DNA from: an uncultured Aureimonas sp.
Lineage (GTDB): Bacteria > Pseudomonadota > Alphaproteobacteria > Rhizobiales > Rhizobiaceae
Length of the DNA stretch: 48,432 nucleotides
Reading direction: 5' to 3'
NCBI RefSeq assembly: GCF_913775355.1
Contig: NZ_CAJYIU010000002.1
Coordinates: forward strand, 1 to 48,432
The notes under the pieces were generated by a model. That model saw nothing but the letters and a program-made list of their open reading frames with translations, had not been told where the DNA came from and made no database searches. This document shows positions 26,745 through 35,200 of the stretch, one piece after another. Position 1 is the stretch's first letter; each line of letters opens with the position of its first letter. Made by a program: the position numbers and the translations under genes.

Positions 26745-28160
26745 TTGCGTGTATCGGAATATGCCCTCGTGGACGAGGACGCCAGCGGCCTTGGTGTGGT
26801 TTCAGCGCCCGCGCTCGCCGAGGACGCCCTTGCCTTCGCCGACGCTCGCCTGCCGGCCCTCGCCCCCCCGGTCGCCGAAGCCCTGGTGCGGCTCGGCCTC
26901 GACGCCGAACGCTTCGATGCGGCCTGCCGGCTCGCCGAGCGGAACGGCTCCAGCGCCGACGAGGAACTGATTGCGGCAGGTCTCGTCGATGAGGCGACGC
27001 TCGCCCAGACGCTCGCCGCGGTCCTCGGCCTCCGCTTCGAGCCGATCCGCGATGACGCCTCGCTGCTGCGCGACGGTCGCGGCGCCTTCGACGCGTCGGA
27101 GCGTCACGCCAAGACCTGCGATACCGCGATGCGGCCCCGGCTCTACCTCGCCCCGCGGCTCGACCGGCTGGAGGGCCTTGCCGGGCGTGTCGCGCGTGCG
27201 CCGGAACTTGCCGCGACACTGCGCATCGCGACCCTCTCCGACATCGCCGCCAAGCGCGGCGCGGCGAGCGCCACGGAACGCTCGACGCGCGCGCGCCTCA
27301 GTCTCGCCGCCGACCACAACCGATGGTCGGCCCGCGACGTGCTGACGCCTGCGCAGGCGGCTGTGGCGGTGCTCGTCCTCGTCGCGCTGGCGCATGCCTG
27401 GTTCGCGGCGCCCGGTCACTTCTGGCTCGCGGCGCATGCGACGGCGAGCCTTTGCGCCCTGTGCTTCACGCTGTTTCGCCTGCGCGTCCTCGTCGGCACG
27501 GCACTCGCCGCGCGGCCGCGCTCGGCCCTGCCGGGCGCCCAGCGGGCGGAGGCGCCGGCGCCGATCTATTCCGTCCTCGTCGCCCTTCACCGCGAGGCCG
27601 CGATGGCCGAGCCGCTGGCGCGCGCCATGGCCGCGCTCGACTGGCCGCGCTCGCGGCTCGAGGTCTTCTTCGTCTGCGAGGCGAACGATCCCGAGACGAT
27701 CATGGCGGTGGAACGTGCGATCGCGGGCGAGCCGAACTTCTCCGTCATCGCGACGCCCCGGACCAATCCGACCACCAAGCCGAAGGCCCTGAACTTCGCC
27801 CTGCCGCTGACGCGCGGCGACTACGTCGTCCTCTTCGACGCCGAGGATCGGCCCGATCCCGGCCAACTGCGCGCCGCGCACGCTGCATTCGAGGCGGCCC
27901 CGGCCTCGCTCGCCTGCGTCCAGGCGCCGCTCGTCATTCGCAACGCCGCCAACGGCTGGCTGGAGACCCTGTTCGCGCTGGAATACGCCGTCCTCTTCCG
28001 CGCGATCCTGCCGTGGCTGGCGCACCGCGGCCTGCCGCTGCCGCTCGGCGGCACCTCGAATCATTTCCGCCGCGCGGCGCTGGTCGAGGCCGGCGGCTGG
28101 GACAGCCACAACGTCGCCGAGGACGCCGATCTCGGCATCCGACTGTCCCGCCTCGTGTAA
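26745..28160 (+). pseudogene. Family-2 glycosyltransferase, 5' part, interrupted by the Mu-like element
   Basis: The native part runs to 28155; the last codons (GTG TAA) come from the target repeat and the element. The start is uncertain: a TTG at 26745 with GAGGG upstream, or a GTG at 26769. An N-terminal domain (DEELIAAGLVDEATLAQTLA) resembles the GspE/MshE N-terminal domain found on some alphaproteobacterial glycosyltransferases. Two membrane helices follow (near residues 215-265), then YSVLVALHREAAMAEPLARA, the DxD-type GDYVVLFDAEDRPDPGQL, and GGWDSHNVAEDADLGIRLSR (the TED-like acceptor motif). The QxxRW motif lies in the 3' piece at 45,4xx, so the product of this half alone should be inactive. 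Joining the two pieces gives a 644-residue protein. Confidence 0.92.
28151..28155. repeat. Target-site duplication, left copy (CCTCG)
   Basis: CCTCG directly precedes the TGTA end of the element and is repeated at 45338-45342 after the other end. A 5-bp duplication is the hallmark of Mu-type transposition. One copy plus flanks restores the glycosyltransferase codons CTC GGC TAC. Confidence 0.93.
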
Positions 28161-28183
28161 CGCGACAGATCAGCTGCGATCGG
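28156..28183 (+). repeat. Left terminal inverted repeat (MuA-type end site)
   Basis: TGTAACGCGACAGATCAGCT at the left end matches the inverted right end, TGTAGCACGACAAATCAGTT, with differences mostly transitions. Mu-family ends begin 5'-TG and carry transposase sites immediately inside; this is taken as the L1-equivalent site. Confidence 0.85.
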
Positions 28184-28274
28184 CCGGGATTAAGCGGGAT
28201 CAGACGAAATTCCCCGGGTGCACCCTGCTACTCCGGGCATTCTACAGGCACCACGACCACTCACCCTTACCTTT

Positions 28275-28295
28275 GCACGTCAAATCACTTGCACC
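28275..28295 (+). repeat. Internal copy of the end motif (second transposase-binding site)
   Basis: GCACGTCAAATCACTTGCAC at 28275 matches bases 5-25 of the right end (GCACGACAAATCAGTTGCAC) at 18 of 21 positions, about 120 bases inside the left end and in the same orientation as the left-end copy. Mu-like left ends hold several spaced MuA sites, so this is likely the next one (L2 type). The rest of 28184-28402 holds no gene. Confidence 0.75.
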
Positions 28296-28402
28296 TAACC
28301 CTCGCAGGGGGAGACTCCAGGTACTGAACCCTCTAGGGTCAAAGCAGAAGGGTATGCCGCAGCTGACCCCTGTAAGCGCGCTCAAATTCGAGAGTTGGAT
28401 CG

Positions 28403-29335
28403 TTGACTAAGAAGCCTGAAGCTGAAGGTAGCGGTCAACAAAAGGAAGCGCCGCGAGATAAGGTATGCGGGATCGTCATGCCGATTTCGCAGATGGGGGA
28501 ACTCTACTCGCCTGAGCACTGGCGGCGAGTCCAGCGCATCCTTCAAAAAGCAATCGAAGCGGCCGGCATGCGGCCAAAGCTCGTATGGGAGAACCCAGAA
28601 GCCGACGTTATTCATGCGGCGATCTTGCAAAATATCTACGACAGCGATGTCGTCGTGTGTGACCTTAGCGGGTTGAACCCAAACGTAATGTTGGAAGCCG
28701 GTCTTCGGCTCTCGACAAAAAAACCGACTGTCATCGTCACGGATCGAGTTGTCCCGCCACCGTTCGACGTAAGTTCGATCGGATATATCGTCTATTCTAG
28801 AGACCTCGAGTTCAATTCGATTGAGGAGTTCATCGAAAAGCTCTCGCAGAAAATCAAAGACGTGGCAGACGCTTATGATGGCGGCAGATACCAGTCTTTC
28901 GTCGAAAACTTTACGGTCGAAACTGTGAGGCCGGAGCGCATAGACGTCTCAGCGGAGAAGTACTTCTCTGACCAGATCGAGACAATTGGTAGATCGATCC
29001 GACGGATTGAGCGTAGCTTACATGCAAGTAATACGACTACGCCTCGTAACCCTGCGCCATCATTCAATCCACTGTTGCAAGAATCAAATTCGGTGCGGTC
29101 ATGCACTGTTATGTTTCAAGCTAATGCCGCTATCGCCCACGCTTACCACGAGCATATATACAATACCGGCATGCTAATGTTGCCGAAATTGAAACCGAGG
29201 AATGACGATACATTCATAATTACCGGCGGCCTTCTAAGTGCTATTGACGAACAAGACATGACGGGCAAAATACTAAGTGTTGGATATGAGTTTGGCGCTA
29301 CAAGGATTAGCGTCACTATTAGTACAGAAAACTAG
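28403..29335 (+). CDS. Nucleoside-deoxyribosyltransferase/TIR-like fold protein, candidate defence cargo
   Basis: 310 residues from a TTG at 28403; no ATG or GTG lies in frame before the domain and a stop codon stands ten codons upstream. The N-terminal domain (residues 20-150) has an NDT-like Rossmann pattern: KVCGIVMPISQMGELYSPEH, ILQNIYDSDVVVCDLSG, then LNPNVMLEAGLRLSTKKPTV, with Glu98 where NDT enzymes carry the catalytic Glu, and a strand VIVTDRVVPPPFDVSSIGYI. The same fold is used by TIR-like NAD- or nucleotide-cleaving effectors of anti-phage systems. Residues 170-310 are helical then strand-rich and unrecognised. Base composition is clearly more AT-rich than the host genes. Mu-type phages place accessory genes at this end. 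The defence role is inferred. Confidence 0.65.
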   Translation: MTKKPEAEGSGQQKEAPRDKVCGIVMPISQMGELYSPEHWRRVQRILQKAIEAAGMRPKLVWENPEADVIHAAILQNIYDSDVVVCDLSGLNPNVMLEAGLRLSTKKPTVIVTDRVVPPPFDVSSIGYIVYSRDLEFNSIEEFIEKLSQKIKDVADAYDGGRYQSFVENFTVETVRPERIDVSAEKYFSDQIETIGRSIRRIERSLHASNTTTPRNPAPSFNPLLQESNSVRSCTVMFQANAAIAHAYHEHIYNTGMLMLPKLKPRNDDTFIITGGLLSAIDEQDMTGKILSVGYEFGATRISVTISTEN

Positions 29336-29374
29336 AATGGCCGTTCGGCGGACTCAAATCGCCTGCCGCAGAGT

Positions 29375-30124
29375 TTAAATCATCCTTCCATACCACATGA
29401 CCCGACCGGCGATGCGCAGAAGGTCGATCCGGTCGGGCGTGACGATCTCGTCGAAGCCCGCCGCCTGATTGTCGCTGGTGATAACTACGGTGCTGTCGAG
29501 CCTGATCCGCAGGCGTTTGACTAGCAAGGCTTCCCCATAGACCAGGACGTAGATGCCGTTGTCGACCGCTTGGTCGATGGCGGTGTCGACGATCAACGTG
29601 TCCCCGCTGCGGATAGTCGGCTCCATGGAGTCCCCGCGCGCAGTCAGGACCTTTGCAGCTGTGGGGGTGATGCTCCGCGCTCGCAGCCAAGCCGCGTCGA
29701 ATGCGACCCGGCCCAATACCGGCTCCGCCTCAACGATTGTCCCCGAGCCCGCTGACGGCTGCACATCCATGAGCGGAATCAATACGATAGCGTCATCCGG
29801 CATGTCTGGTGTCGGGACGTGGATCACGGCGGGGGTTCCCGTTTGTTCCGGTTGTGTTCTCACACCTATCTGGAGCAGCTGATCCGAAGAGTCACGAGGG
29901 CCTTCACCGGTTGCCAGCCAATTGATGTGGATACCGGTCGCCTTCGCGATCTGAACCACCTTATCCAGCCCTGGCGTCGCCCCTTTCAGATACTGGCGCA
30001 ATAGTGTCTGGCCGATCCCGACTTCGGACGCGAAAGCGTTAGCGCTTCGACGCTCGCTCACCAGCTCTTGAAGGCGATCCTTAAATTCCGACACCGTTCC
30101 CACCGAACTCTGAAGCGGGTTCAT
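29375..30124 (-). CDS. Phage repressor, XRE helix-turn-helix plus S24 (LexA/CI-like) peptidase domain
   Basis: 249 residues from ATG 30124 (a GTG at 30094 is possible). Residues 12-60 form an HTH domain: ERRSANAFASEVGIGQTLLR then QYLKGATPGLDKVVQIAKAT. A linker leads to an S24 peptidase-like domain at 150-245 with the catalytic Ser in TARGDSMEPTIRSGDTLIVD and the Lys in GEALLVKRLRIRLDSTVVI; the pair allows RecA-stimulated self-cleavage in this family. It is transcribed away from the Ner-like gene, as the c gene of Mu-type phages is, and should silence the early genes. It looks intact, so residual immunity to related phages is plausible. Confidence 0.9.
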   Translation of the reverse strand: MNPLQSSVGTVSEFKDRLQELVSERRSANAFASEVGIGQTLLRQYLKGATPGLDKVVQIAKATGIHINWLATGEGPRDSSDQLLQIGVRTQPEQTGTPAVIHVPTPDMPDDAIVLIPLMDVQPSAGSGTIVEAEPVLGRVAFDAAWLRARSITPTAAKVLTARGDSMEPTIRSGDTLIVDTAIDQAVDNGIYVLVYGEALLVKRLRIRLDSTVVITSDNQAAGFDEIVTPDRIDLLRIAGRVMWYGRMI

Positions 30125-30156
30125 AGTTCGCGCGTCCAGGCGGCGGCGCAAGAAAG

Positions 30157-30265
30157 CCGTTGTTTTACAACGGATTAATCGGACCCCACCCTGAGATGCG
30201 CCCGGCGAGAAGTTTGAAGTTAACTTCTAGCGCAATTGCGCTTGCCGAACGATCATTAAAGCGCT
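30157..30265. promoter_or_regulatory. Early control region with several palindromes (repressor and Ner operators)
   Basis: Between the divergent repressor and Ner-like genes lie CCGTTGTTTTACAACGG (30157-30173, arms of 7), GAAGTTAACTTC (30216-30227, perfect), AGCGCAATTGCGCT (30229-30242, perfect) and AAGCGCTAACTTC (from 30259), which repeats pieces of the previous two. The region is AT-richer than its surroundings. These are good candidates for repressor and Ner binding sites; which protein binds which is not known. A GCCGGC hairpin at about 30337-30358 precedes the ner-like gene. Confidence 0.65.
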
Positions 30266-30372
30266 AACTTCGTACCACCAAACAGAACACCGCCCGGAAT
30301 ACCGAGCGGACCACCAAACAAACCACAACCCCCGAAAAAAGCCGGCGTGCGGGCCGGCCTCCGGAGAGCTGA

Positions 30373-30693
30373 ATGACCAAGGCGGCAGTTAAGCCACCCA
30401 CTGAATGGGACGCGGAGGGGATCAAGGCGGAGATCCGCCGTCAGAACCTCACGCAGGCCGAGATCGCTCGTCAGGCGGGCCTTCCCCCGCACGCCGTGCG
30501 GCGTGCTTTCCTGGGGCTGAGCCGCCGGGGCGCCGACGCGATTGCGGCCGCGCTTGGCATCCCCTTCGAAGAGCTGTTCCCGACCGGTTTCATCCAGAGC
30601 CGTTCAAGCCTCCGGAAACCTATCGCAAAGCCCGTCCCGGAGTCCCGCTCAAAGCGCGACACCCTCGCTGACGAAACGCGGGTCTCGGCATGA
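30373..30693 (+). CDS. ner: Ner-like phage DNA-binding regulator
   Basis: 106 residues, ATG 30373. The core EWDAEGIKAEIRRQNLTQAE then IARQAGLPPHAVRRAFLGLS and ADAIAAALGIPFEELFP follows the Ner/Nlp family pattern, in which a short HTH protein represses the early and c promoters of Mu-like phages. A basic, Ser-rich tail of about 35 residues extends beyond the usual 75-residue Ner. Position (first gene opposite the repressor) supports the call. It overlaps the next small gene by 4 bases. Confidence 0.82.
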   Translation: MTKAAVKPPTEWDAEGIKAEIRRQNLTQAEIARQAGLPPHAVRRAFLGLSRRGADAIAAALGIPFEELFPTGFIQSRSSLRKPIAKPVPESRSKRDTLADETRVSA

Positions 30694-30800
30694 GCGCCTG
30701 GGAAATCTTAACCATGATCGCTTCCGGCGCGCCGGCGGCCCTGATCGGGCTCGCGGTGGGCATCGGGCTGATCGCGATCTGCCGGCCGGAGAAGGTCTGA
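30690..30800 (+). CDS. 36-residue single-helix membrane peptide
   Basis: ATG 30690 overlaps the ner-like stop codon (ATGA) and the stop overlaps the following ATG (TGATG), so it is translationally coupled on both sides. The product MSAWEILTMIASGAPAALIG then LAVGIGLIAICRPEKV has one transmembrane helix and a short basic end. No family recognised; small membrane peptides in phage early operons sometimes mediate exclusion or lysis control, which is only a suggestion. Confidence 0.65.
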   Translation: MSAWEILTMIASGAPAALIGLAVGIGLIAICRPEKV

Positions 30801-31123
30801 TGCGCCAGAGCCCGCAGCCTACCCGCAAGATCACGATCAGCGTCACCGAGAAGGTCTTCGGACGTCTCGATACGCTGGCGAGGGAAGCGAACATGCAGAC
30901 CGGCTCCTACACCGGGCTTCTGTTCGACGCGGCCTACGCGGCCCGCGTGAAGGGGACGCCCGACGCGGAGCTGGACGCACAGGTCGCGCTCGTCGGCCTA
31001 GCCACCCTTTCGGATGCGGACCTCGAACCGCTCGCCGCAGCCGTCGGCCTCTCGATCGAGACAGCGACCAGGATGCGCGACGCCTGGAAGGGCGTCCTCC
31101 TCGAGCGGAGACGCGCGGGATGA
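30800..31123 (+). CDS. Small early phage protein, ribbon-helix-helix-like N-terminus
   Basis: 107 residues from ATG 30800. The start RKITISVTEKVFGRLDTLAR followed by EANMQTGSYTGLLFDAAYAA resembles a ribbon-helix-helix DNA-binding segment (a strand, then two helices). The C-terminal half (LATLSDADLEPLAAAVGLSI and ETATRMRDAWKGVLLERRR) is helical and HTH-like. Such proteins occur between ner and the transposase in alphaproteobacterial Mu-like phages. Function unknown; DNA binding is inferred. Confidence 0.65.
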   Translation: MRQSPQPTRKITISVTEKVFGRLDTLAREANMQTGSYTGLLFDAAYAARVKGTPDAELDAQVALVGLATLSDADLEPLAAAVGLSIETATRMRDAWKGVLLERRRAG

Positions 31124-31368
31124 GCCCGACGATCGACGAGTTCCTGTCCCGCTGCACGCAGTTCGCCCGCCTTCATCCGGCGGCGGTTCTTGCAATGCCG
31201 GAGCCGGAGCTGGCCGTCGATCCGAGGGCTCCCGCCCATCACCTTCGCCGAACCCGTGAGCGCGCCCGCGCCCGCATGGTCACTACCGCCCGGCTGTCGC
31301 TCAAGCCGACGCGGGCCACCACCCCCGACCTCTTCACCGTAATGGAAAGCCCGACTGCATGTCCGTGA
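31120..31368 (+). CDS. Hypothetical early phage protein
   Basis: 82 residues, ATG 31120, overlapping the previous stop by 4 bases. Sequence: MSPTIDEFLSRCTQFARLHP, then an Arg-rich helix (HHLRRTRERARARMVTTARL). No family recognised. The Arg-rich segment suggests nucleic-acid contact. The stop codon overlaps an ATG at 31368 of the next gene (TGATG), so the operon is tightly coupled. Confidence 0.6.
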   Translation: MSPTIDEFLSRCTQFARLHPAAVLAMPEPELAVDPRAPAHHLRRTRERARARMVTTARLSLKPTRATTPDLFTVMESPTACP

Positions 31369-32168
31369 TGCGTCAAATCCCGATCGCGCTGATCGACGCC
31401 GGCAATCGCCTGCGCGTCCTCGACCCTGCATGGGTGCGCACCCTCGCCGACGACATGGCTGTCGAAGGCCAGGAGGAGCCGATCCGCGTCGTCGAGCGCG
31501 GCGATCGCTTCCAGCTCGTGTCGGGCGCCCGGCGCCTTGCAGCGGCCGGACTGCTCGACTGGAGCGAGATCGACGCCACGATCAAACCGGCCGGGGCGCT
31601 AGTCGACGAGGCTTCTGCCCGCCTTGCCGAGATCAAGGCCGACATGATGCGCGGCGAGCTGACCGCGCTCGACCATGCCGTCTACGTCTCGACTTGGTGC
31701 GACCTCTGGCTGCGCGACGTGCCCAACGTCACGGTTCTGCCGAAGCGTTCCGAGGTCCACACGACCCCGGCGATCGAGGCCGCGATCGATGCCTTCGAGG
31801 CGCGGACGGAGAACCGCCCGTATCGCGCAGCGGACGATCGCGTGGCTGAAGCCCAGCGTCGGCTGGTCGCCGAAATGGACGCCGAGGACGCAGCGACGAT
31901 CCATCGGCTGGCGGACGCGGCGATCGAGAAGCGTGCGGCCGACCTGGAAGAGGCGCGGGTCGCGCACCTTCCGGCCACCGTCATTCCCCTGCCCGAGAGC
32001 CCGAAGGCACGATACCGGCGCGCGGTCATCCTGGAGCGCGCGATCGCGGCCGGTGAGCCGGTGCCGGCGGCCGACGCCATGCTGCTTGAGCGCTACCGAC
32101 ACTCCTCCGAATACCGAGGCGAGCGGATGCTCCACGAGGATTTCGGGGACGAATACCTAGCCCTCTAG
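31359..32168 (+). CDS. Chimeric gene: ParB-like N-terminal domain joined to a MuA transposase-like C-terminus
   Basis: 269 residues from ATG 31359 (31368 is equally likely). Residues 5-115 are a ParB/Sulfiredoxin-type domain: LIDAGNRLRVLDPAWVRTLA, PIRVVERGDRFQLVSGARRL, EIKADMMRGELTALDHAVYV. From about residue 122 the sequence changes to NVTVLPKRSEVHTTPAIEAA and ends SPKARYRRAVILERAIAAGE, RYRHSSEYRGERMLHEDFGD, which resembles the extreme C-terminus of alphaproteobacterial Mu transposases (a region that contacts MuB). The DDE catalytic core, which should be some 500 residues, is absent. In Mu-like phages of this group a ParB-like gene precedes muA, so I infer an in-frame deletion between them, junction about 31,700-31,745. 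The MuA assignment rests on remembered family patterns and needs an alignment. Confidence 0.6.
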   Translation: MSVMRQIPIALIDAGNRLRVLDPAWVRTLADDMAVEGQEEPIRVVERGDRFQLVSGARRLAAAGLLDWSEIDATIKPAGALVDEASARLAEIKADMMRGELTALDHAVYVSTWCDLWLRDVPNVTVLPKRSEVHTTPAIEAAIDAFEARTENRPYRAADDRVAEAQRRLVAEMDAEDAATIHRLADAAIEKRAADLEEARVAHLPATVIPLPESPKARYRRAVILERAIAAGEPVPAADAMLLERYRHSSEYRGERMLHEDFGDEYLAL

Positions 32169-32174
32169 GGGCGG

Positions 32175-32229
32175 GCAAAAAAGAACCCGGCACGAAGCCG
32201 GGCTCTCAAAAAGAGCGACCAGAAGGTCG
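32175..32229 (-). terminator. Hairpins between the ParB/MuA and MuB chimeric genes
   Basis: A stem GAACCCGGC (32183-32191) with GCCGGGCTC (32197-32205), one mismatch, is followed on the minus strand by TTTTTT, the form of a terminator facing leftward, against antisense transcription. A second hairpin GCGACC-AGAA-GGTCGC lies at 32214-32229, just before the next gene's ribosome site. Confidence 0.55.
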
Positions 32230-32247
32230 CCATCCACAACGGAGAGA

Positions 32248-35200
32248 ATGATGAGCGACGTCTCACAAGTCAATCGACCAGCGCCCATGAAGAACGTTGC
32301 GATGTTCGCAGGGTTAATTTCCAAGGTGGTCGAACGGAAGCCGCATCTGCCCGGCCTTGCTTGCTGGTACGGACCGTCCGGCTACGGAAAGACCAAGGCT
32401 GCGATCTACGGGGCCAGCCGATATCGCGCGACCTATGTCGAGTGCGGCCAGCTGACGACAGCCCGCTCCCTGCTGATCTCGATCCTCAAGGAACTGGGCG
32501 TCCAGAAGCCGCGCGGCACCGCCACCGACATGGTGGACGAGGCGGTCGAGATCCTGGCAGCCGATCGCAAGCGCCCCCTGATCATCGACGAAGCCCACCA
32601 CATCGCCCACAAGGCGTTCATCGACGTGGTGCGCGAGCTGCACGACAAGAGCTTGGCTCCGATCGTCCTGATCGGCGAGGAGACGCTGCCGAAGCGCCTG
32701 GAGGCCTACGAGCGCGTCCACAACCGCATCCTAGAGTGGGCGGGTGCGATCCCGTGCGATGCCGAGGACAACCTCGGCGACGTCAACGCCCAGCTCGAGT
32801 TCGTCTGGAAGGAGCTGAACACGACGGAGGGCAAGGCCTTCAAGCGCCTGCTCGCCGCAAAGGATTACTTCGAAGCGAACGAGGCGATGATCAGCTTCGA
32901 GCGCCCGTCCGGCTATCAGAACGGCGTCAAGAACGCCCACAACTACAGCGGACGCCTCGCCTTCACCAAGGAGGCATACGAGCGCTACGGCGGCGGCGGC
33001 GAACAGGTCGCCTCGTCCACCCACGACGCCAAGGTGGTCGCCAAGGGCGTCACCGAGGGCATGTCGGATTACACGCGCCGCGAGGAGTCGCGCGGGGCCT
33101 CTCCCTTCGGCGCCCGGTCCGAGGGCAACGCCGGCAAGAGCGCTCCCGGCGCCGGCCTGTTCTCCGAACGGGCGATGAAGGGCTTCGAGGTGCTGGGCGC
33201 CGGGCTCGGTGCCTTCAGTTCGGGATACCAGTCCGGCTCGCCGCTTTCGGGCGGCATCTCCGGCGCATTCGGCGGGTATCAGGCGGGCGGGGCGATCTCG
33301 TCGTTCCTCGGCATCGGCGCGGGTGCCGGCGCGGCGCTGGGCGTCGTCGGTGGGGCGGCGCTCGGCATCCTCGGCGGCATCCTCGGCGCGCGGAAGCAGC
33401 GCGAGCAGGCGCACCGCGACAAGGCCGCGAAGTGGGAGGAGCTGCGTCCGCAGTACGAGGCGTTCGACAAGTCGCTGTCGGGCGACGGCAACGGCCAGCT
33501 GCGGCAGTGGATCACCGAACAGGAAGGGGCCTTCGCGCAGTTCCGGAAAGTCGGCGGCGACGCCTGGAAGTACGGCCAGGGCAACTCGTCCGAGCAGTTC
33601 GCGTCGACCGGGACCAAGATGTGGACCCGGTTCATGGAGATGCAGGCGGAGTTCCGCGAGGGCTTCACCGACATGGTCGAGGACCTCACCTCGGGCGAGG
33701 GCCTCGGCGGCGCCTTCGCCAAGGGTCGGGCGGCGACCAAGGACCTGAAGAAGCAGATCCGCGACATGATCGACGACGTGTCGATCGCGTTCGGGTCCGA
33801 CAATATCGGCGTCGGCGTGAACGGGGCGTGGATCGAGGCCTCCAAGGCGATGGAGGAGCGCCGCAACGCCGCGATCGCCGAGGCGAAGAAGGCCGCCGGC
33901 GAATACGCCCTGTCGCTCCTCTACACCGCCGCGACCAGCTCCGACGTCGAGAAGAGCCTCAACGGCTTCCGGGGCACGGCGGCCGGGCTGCAGAAGGTCC
34001 TGACCGACCTCGGCTGGACAGCCGAGCAGGCAGCGGCCGACATCGATGCGCGCCTCACCCAGGCGATCGCCAAAATGGGCGAGACCTTCACCGACGGCTA
34101 CCAGCGCGAGATCAACGACCTTTCCGGCACCGGCTACCTCAACGACATCAAGGACCTCTTCACCGCGCGCGACGGCGGGCTGAAGGACGCCAAGCTGCTC
34201 GGCGTCGACCCGTCGATCGTGTCGAAGTGGTTCGCGCTGGCGGTCCAGGACGTCGTGGACGGGGCCGAGCTGACCGGCTCGGCCTTCGACGACCTCATCA
34301 AGGCCTTCCCCGAGTTGCAGGGCGTCGTGAAGGCGTTCACCGAGGGCGCGCGCACGGCGGCCGAGGTCGCGGCCGACGCCAAGGCGGCGGCACTGTCGTC
34401 GTTCGAGGCGTCGAAGTCGCAGCTCCAGGACGTCTACCAGACGATCCGCTCCTACCGGGACGGTATTCGCTCCTTCCTGTCGGGGATGAAGCTCGATCAG
34501 GATTCCTCGCTCTCGCAGAAGGACCGCGTCGCCGAGGCGCGGAAGGTCTTCGAGGAGACGCTCGCCAAGGCCCAGGGCGGTGACAAGGAGGCGATGGGCG
34601 CGCTGACCGGCGCGGCGCAGGACTATCGCGACCTCGCCAAGGCCTACCTCGCGTCGAGCGACGGCTTCGCGGAGGTCGAGAAGCGCATCGCCGGCGCCAT
34701 GGAAAAGGCCGACGTGAAGGCGACGAGCCAGCTCGACCTGATGAAGAGCCAGGCCTCGTGGCTGGAGGACATCAGCGCCAACACGGCCGACACCGCCAAG
34801 GCGATCGCCGACTACCTCAAGTCCTTCCAGGGCGTGAACGACAATCGCAACTGGGGTGACGCGGGCTTCCAGGATCGCAACAAGGCGATCGTCTCCGAGC
34901 TGGGCAAGATGGGGATCGCCTACACCGGGGACTTCGGCGGCGGCAAGTTCTCCAACTACATCGCTTCGCAGACGCCGGCACTCCAGGCGCAGCTGCGCGC
35001 GCTGACCGACCGGATGGACCGGCAGTTCCAGCTCAACCTCTACGACCCGAAGAACAAGGGTGTCGCGGGATACAAGGGCCTCCGCCTCGGCGGCGTTGTC
35101 GGCGCCTACCAGGAGGGCGGGATCGTCGGGAACGGCATCTTCGACCAGGACTCGGTCCTCGCGCGCTACGCCGGCGGCGGCACGATCGCGCTGGCCGGGG

